From contig CAJUCN010000009.1 of assembly GCA_910585005.1 (NCBI GenBank), positions 72,122-136,121 of the forward strand: 64,000 nt of DNA, given 5' to 3'. The translations under genes were made by a program, and so were the position numbers. Every line of letters starts with the position of its first letter. The first letter of the stretch is position 1. Positions 60,651 to 64,000 of the stretch are shown here, piece by piece. The notes below the pieces were generated by a model. That model did not search any database, had not been told where the DNA came from, and worked only from the letters and a program-made list of their open reading frames with translations. This DNA is from an uncultured Lachnospiraceae bacterium. Lineage in GTDB: Bacteria; Bacillota; Clostridia; Lachnospirales; Lachnospiraceae.

Positions 60651-61835
60651 TTAATCCTCAATTTTAACGATGGTAGAGCAACCCATGCCGCCGCCGATAC
60701 ATAAAGTAGCAAGACCTGTCTTAGCGCCTTTCGCCTGCATCTCATGAAGCAGTGTTACAAGGATACGGCACCCGGAAGCGCCTACGGGATGTCCCAGAGC
60801 GATTGCACCGCCGTTAGGGTTAAGCTGCTTATCCACATCGATTCCCAGATCCTTTCCAACTGCCACGGACTGTGCTGCAAACGCTTCGTTTGCCTCGATG
60901 ATATCGAAATCTTCAATCTTCATGCCTGTCTTCGCAAGAACTTTCTTGGTGGCTGCCACAGGGCCGATTCCCATCACTTCAGGACGTACGCCTGCAAGAG
61001 CGCCTGCAACAAAAGTTGCCATAGGCTTCACGCCAAGTTCTTTCGCTTTTTCTTCGCTCATCACTACGATTGCAGCGGCGCCATCATTGATACCGGATGC
61101 ATTTCCTGCGGTAACAAATCCGTCAGGATTGATGGAGCGGAGTTTCGCAAGCCCTTCAATGGTAGAGCCTGCACGAGGGCCTTCGTCCACCTTAAACTCA
61201 ACCATTTCTTTTTTCTTCTTAACCATAACCGGTACGATCTCTGCATCAAAAGCGCCTGTCTTCTGGGCATTTTCTGCTTTCTGCTGGCTCTTTAATGCAA
61301 ACTCGTCCAGTTCTTCCCTGGTAAGGCCCCATTCCCTACAGATATTGTCTGCTGTAGTGATCATATGGTAATCATTAAATGCATCCCAAAGGGCATCTTT
61401 GATCATGGTATCTACCAAAACACCATTGTTCATTCTATATCCGTAACGACCCTGAGGAATTGCATAAGGGGCCATGGACATATTTTCCATACCGCCTGCT
61501 ACGACGATATCCGCATCCCCTGCCATGATCATCTGTGCTGCCTGGTTGACACAGTTAAGACCGGAACCGCAAACCACGTTCATGGTAACTGCAGGCACTT
61601 CGATAGGCAGTCCTGCCTTAATCGATGCCTGACGGGCTACGTTCTGCCCAAGACCAGCCTGGATGACACATCCCATGTATACCTGGTCTACTGCTTCGGG
61701 AGCTACCCCGGCCCTGTTTAAAGCCTCCTTGATAACAATTGCACCAAGCTCAGCGGCAGGTGTTGTGCTGAGCGACCCGCCCATGGTACCGATTGCAGTA
61801 CGGCACGCACCGGCTAAAACTACTTTCTTTGCCAT
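60651..61835 (-). CDS. thl: acetyl-CoA acetyltransferase (thiolase)
   Basis: A 394-residue thiolase that condenses two acetyl-CoA. It has the nucleophile Cys in VVCGSGLNCVNQA near 88, GGMENMSMAPY, the His in NPNGGAIALGHPVGASG and the second Cys in CIGGGMGCS. GGAGG lies before the ATG. It is first in the butyrate operon, with a promoter and a Rex-like site just upstream. Confidence 0.97.
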   Translation of the reverse strand: MAKKVVLAGACRTAIGTMGGSLSTTPAAELGAIVIKEALNRAGVAPEAVDQVYMGCVIQAGLGQNVARQASIKAGLPIEVPAVTMNVVCGSGLNCVNQAAQMIMAGDADIVVAGGMENMSMAPYAIPQGRYGYRMNNGVLVDTMIKDALWDAFNDYHMITTADNICREWGLTREELDEFALKSQQKAENAQKTGAFDAEIVPVMVKKKKEMVEFKVDEGPRAGSTIEGLAKLRSINPDGFVTAGNASGINDGAAAIVVMSEEKAKELGVKPMATFVAGALAGVRPEVMGIGPVAATKKVLAKTGMKIEDFDIIEANEAFAAQSVAVGKDLGIDVDKQLNPNGGAIALGHPVGASGCRILVTLLHEMQAKGAKTGLATLCIGGGMGCSTIVKIED

Positions 61836-61892
61836 TGTTCATTCCTCCGTTTGAATAAAAACTTATTTTTATTATACTTTTCCCTGCAATGA

Positions 61893-61910
61893 TTGTTAAT
61901 TTTTTATCAT
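61893..61910. promoter_or_regulatory. probable Rex operator of the butyrate operon
   Basis: TTGTTAATTTTTTATCAT agrees with the Rex consensus TTGTTAA-N4-TTAACAA at 12 of 14 fixed positions. It lies just downstream of the -10 box, where a bound repressor would block transcription. It is nested in an inverted repeat GCAATGAT/ATCATTGC (61886-61913). Rex senses NADH/NAD+ and is known to control butyrate genes in Clostridia. Confidence 0.65.
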
Positions 61911-61923
61911 TGCCAACGGCTTC

Positions 61924-61952
61924 ATTATACCATAGAGCGTCTATTTTTGCAA
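61924..61952 (-). promoter_or_regulatory. sigma-A type promoter of the butyrate operon
   Basis: On the minus strand TTGCAA (61947-61952), a 17-base spacer and a perfect TATAAT (61924-61929) predict a start near 61917 and an untranslated leader of about 80 bases before thl. Confidence 0.85.
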
Positions 61953-61959
61953 TCTCTTC

Positions 61960-62826
61960 CTAGTAAAAGATCTGTGCAATAGGTGAAGTTTCATTAATGA
62001 TCAAGGTTTTATTATTTCCTGTCATGGTCTTTTTCGCCGCGTCCAGGGATCTTAAGAATAAGTAAAAATCCGCCTTCTCCGGGTCATTATAGGCATCGCT
62101 TAAAATCCGCATATATTCCGCCTCCCCTTTGGCAATAATCTCCTGTGCCTGGGCATCCGCTTCAGACTGCATGACAATGATCTCCGCATTGGTGTTGTTG
62201 GAAATCTCCTTTGCTTCCTCCTGCCCTTCCGCCTGATAGGTTGCCGCAATATTATTCCGTTCAGAGATCATACGCTCATAAACCGCATTTTTGTTTTCAT
62301 CCGGCAAATCCAAAGACTTGGTTTCTACCGCCAGCAGCGTAATGCCATATTGTGCAAGCGTATCGCCGATATTATCCTCTATAGCCTGGGCCAGTTCCCC
62401 GTCACGTCCGCTGATCACCTCTTCCTGGCTGAGGCTGCTGATCACATTTTTTAAACTGTTGTACACGATCGTATCGATACGGAACTCTGCGTTACTCTTT
62501 TGTGCGCTTAAGGTCTGTGTATACTTATAGGGATCATCGATCTTCCATAGCACAAAGCAGTCCGCTATCATGGATTTCTTATCTTTTGTCATCACATCGC
62601 TTACCGCAAGATCATATAACAGCACTTCCTTTTCAATTTTTTCCGCCGTCTGGATAAAGGGGATCTTCATGCTAAGCCCTGGCTGGCTTCTAATGCTCTC
62701 AATCTTTCCAAACTGTTTGATTACCGTGTACTCATTGGGATAAGTGACTACAAGCCCTGCATTGGCCACGATCAATAGAATAAAGAACACCATGATTCCT
62801 GTTCCCAACAAAGATTTCTTCTTCAT
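61960..62826 (-). CDS. hflC: SPFH-domain protein, HflC-like
   Basis: The ATG at 62826 (GGAAGG site) gives 288 residues; the longer frame upstream runs into the hflK end. One N-terminal helix (about 6-27) precedes the SPFH domain: YPNEYTVIKQFGKIESI, CFVLWKIDDPYKY, and a coiled region (SERNNIAATYQAEGQEEAKEI). HflK and HflC form a large membrane complex that modulates the FtsH protease. It starts 22 bases after hflK, so the pair is one operon. Confidence 0.92.
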   Translation of the reverse strand: MKKKSLLGTGIMVFFILLIVANAGLVVTYPNEYTVIKQFGKIESIRSQPGLSMKIPFIQTAEKIEKEVLLYDLAVSDVMTKDKKSMIADCFVLWKIDDPYKYTQTLSAQKSNAEFRIDTIVYNSLKNVISSLSQEEVISGRDGELAQAIEDNIGDTLAQYGITLLAVETKSLDLPDENKNAVYERMISERNNIAATYQAEGQEEAKEISNNTNAEIIVMQSEADAQAQEIIAKGEAEYMRILSDAYNDPEKADFYLFLRSLDAAKKTMTGNNKTLIINETSPIAQIFY

Positions 62827-62848
62827 AATCCATACCTTCCTTTCCCTT

Positions 62849-63910
62849 TTATTCCTTTTCCTCTTCGGAAACCTCTCCCTGACCGGAATCTGTTCCCGCC
62901 GCACTAAAACGCCCCGTACTTTCTAAGCCGCCCGCTGTCCCGGCTTCTCCTGAAATATTTGCAAAGGACTCCAAAGGCAGCATGGTCTGGGTACTTCCAT
63001 CGCTTCTTTCAATGATCACCTTCATATCAGGCAGGATCTCTTCCATAGTCTCATAAAACATTCTTTGTTTGGTAATAAGCGGGTACTTCTGGTATTCCGC
63101 ATATAGCTCATTGAGCCTTGCCACCTGCCCTTTTGCCTGGTTCACCCGTTCCTCCGCCTCCGCCTGGGCCGTCTTTAACGTCTCATCGGCCAAAGCCCTT
63201 GCTGCAGGGATGTCTTCATTCCTCTTTTGGTTTGCCTTATTGATGGAAGTCTCTTTTCCCTGCTTTGCATTCTCCACGTTCTTAAAGGCGTTAATCACCT
63301 CCTGGGTAGGCGGCTCCGCATCCTGGATCGTAATATTTACAAGCTGTATGCCAATGTCTTCCTCTTCTAAACGTCCTATGATCTTTTCCTTGATGGAAGC
63401 TTGTATCTCATTCTTCCCGGTAGTGATCACACTGTCCACATCATATAGCCCGATCGTGTCCCTGATATAGCTTTGGGTCAGCATCTTTAAAATATCTATG
63501 GGGCTTTCCGAAGAATACAAAAATTTGATAGGATCCGTCACCCGGTACTCCACATAAAAATCCACATTTACAAAATTGTAATCCCTGGTGATCATAAACG
63601 ATTCATCGTCCACTGATTGGTCACTGTCCGTGCGGTATCCGATCGGGAACCCGTTAATGGTCTTCGGGACTTTATGAAGCCTTTGGATATACGGAAACTT
63701 TAAATGAATCCCCGATTCTTCCACCACCGACGGTACGCCAAAGGTGCTGACTACCGCATATTCATTTTCCTTCAGGGAATAAACGCTGCCCGCAAGCAGG
63801 TACAAAACCACTATGACCCCTATTGCAATGCCTGTCATCTTTCTGATCTTTGCGCCTAACTGCCCTGGCTCCTTTTGCTGGAAAACATTACTCTTCTTCT
63901 TTCCTAACAT
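62849..63910 (-). CDS. hflK: SPFH-domain protein, HflK-like
   Basis: A 353-residue protein with one N-terminal helix (about 27-47, GIAIGVIVVLYLLAGSVYSL) and an SPFH/band-7 domain (EYAVVSTFGVPSVVEESG, YRVTDPIKFLYSS, YIRDTIGLYDVDSVIT). A long coiled coil with NEDIPAARALADETLKTAQ follows, then a flexible S/G/E tail. AGGAGG precedes the ATG. It is the first gene of hflKC. Its promoter must lie beyond 63910, where IS-like hairpins begin 45 bases upstream. Confidence 0.94.
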   Translation of the reverse strand: MLGKKKSNVFQQKEPGQLGAKIRKMTGIAIGVIVVLYLLAGSVYSLKENEYAVVSTFGVPSVVEESGIHLKFPYIQRLHKVPKTINGFPIGYRTDSDQSVDDESFMITRDYNFVNVDFYVEYRVTDPIKFLYSSESPIDILKMLTQSYIRDTIGLYDVDSVITTGKNEIQASIKEKIIGRLEEEDIGIQLVNITIQDAEPPTQEVINAFKNVENAKQGKETSINKANQKRNEDIPAARALADETLKTAQAEAEERVNQAKGQVARLNELYAEYQKYPLITKQRMFYETMEEILPDMKVIIERSDGSTQTMLPLESFANISGEAGTAGGLESTGRFSAAGTDSGQGEVSEEEKE

Positions 63911-63954
63911 GACTCATCCTCCTTTTGTTTTTTGATGCCGCTTATAAGTCGCCC

Positions 63955-63998
63955 CCACCCGTAAAACGGGTGGCTAGGGACGCGGGCTATAAGCCCGC
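63955..63998. mobile_element. paired hairpins resembling an IS200/IS605-type element end
   Basis: Two perfect hairpins lie in tandem: CCACCCGT-AAA-ACGGGTGG (63955-63973) and GCGGGCT-ATA-AGCCCGC (63982-63998). Short subterminal palindromes of this kind mark IS200/IS605 ends and TnpB guide-RNA 3' ends. The window stops here, so no transposase is visible. A tandem terminator of a gene to the right is the alternative, but no T-run follows either stem. Confidence 0.4.
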
Positions 63999-64000
63999 CC

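Overview
This 64 kb window looks like chromosome of an anaerobic, spore-forming, butyrate-producing member of the Clostridia, most likely a Lachnospiraceae gut commensal. The evidence is the spore genes spoVAC and spoVAD, a complete thl-crt-hbd-bcd-etfB-etfA cluster, GatCAB beside a glutaminyl-tRNA synthetase, and several families common in that group (DUF6062, DUF6106, DUF2225, XpaC/TelA). No rRNA, tRNA, prophage or CRISPR array was seen. About three quarters of the genes lie on the minus strand. Species cannot be named from the sequence alone.

Layout, left to right. 1-0.55 kb: the N-terminal part of a MATE exporter, cut by the window edge. 0.7-0.9 kb: a decayed kinase-like fragment. 1.0-4.6 kb: two tandem paralogues of a glycoside-hydrolase-like protein behind a 32-bp perfect palindrome. 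4.7-9.2 kb: spoVAD and spoVAC, separated by an MBOAT O-acyltransferase and an SGNH esterase. 9.17-9.55 kb: a gene-free 376-bp element built from nested inverted repeats. 9.5-21.7 kb: DUF6062, TetR, an acidic membrane protein, a MocR regulator, DUF2225, glnS, a GGDEF-EAL enzyme, guaB, DUF6106 and an unknown membrane protein. 21.8-26.1 kb: an aspartate-family operon (ACT protein, hom, apgM-like, lysC). 26.2-30.9 kb: a luxC/luxE-like acyl reductase pair, a GH32 fructosidase and a phosphatase.

31-37.7 kb is an accessory stretch of poorly known proteins, acetyltransferases and a divergent MFS/AraC pair. 37.8-41.2 kb holds mntP behind a leader terminator, then the XpaC-TelA pair. 41.3-44.5 kb is gatCAB. 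44.7-50.7 kb carries a membrane-anchored lipase-like hydrolase, a BlaI/M56 sensor pair with two operator boxes, and an ABC-2 exporter. That exporter is translationally linked to a class II aldolase. 52-55.4 kb holds a second MATE, mtnA and a YbaK deacylase. 55.6-61.9 kb is the butyrate operon, with a promoter, a probable Rex site, and a hairpin in each of its four long internal gaps. 62-64 kb holds hflK-hflC. The right edge shows paired hairpins resembling an IS200/IS605 end.

Functionally, the butyrate operon turns two acetyl-CoA into crotonyl-CoA and then butyryl-CoA with electron bifurcation. The aspartate operon leads to homoserine and threonine. The aldolase and mtnA suggest salvage of methylthioadenosine or 5-deoxyadenosine. 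The most unusual non-coding structure is the element at 9171-9546: it carries two copies of one core, in opposite orientations, each inside a stem of different sequence.
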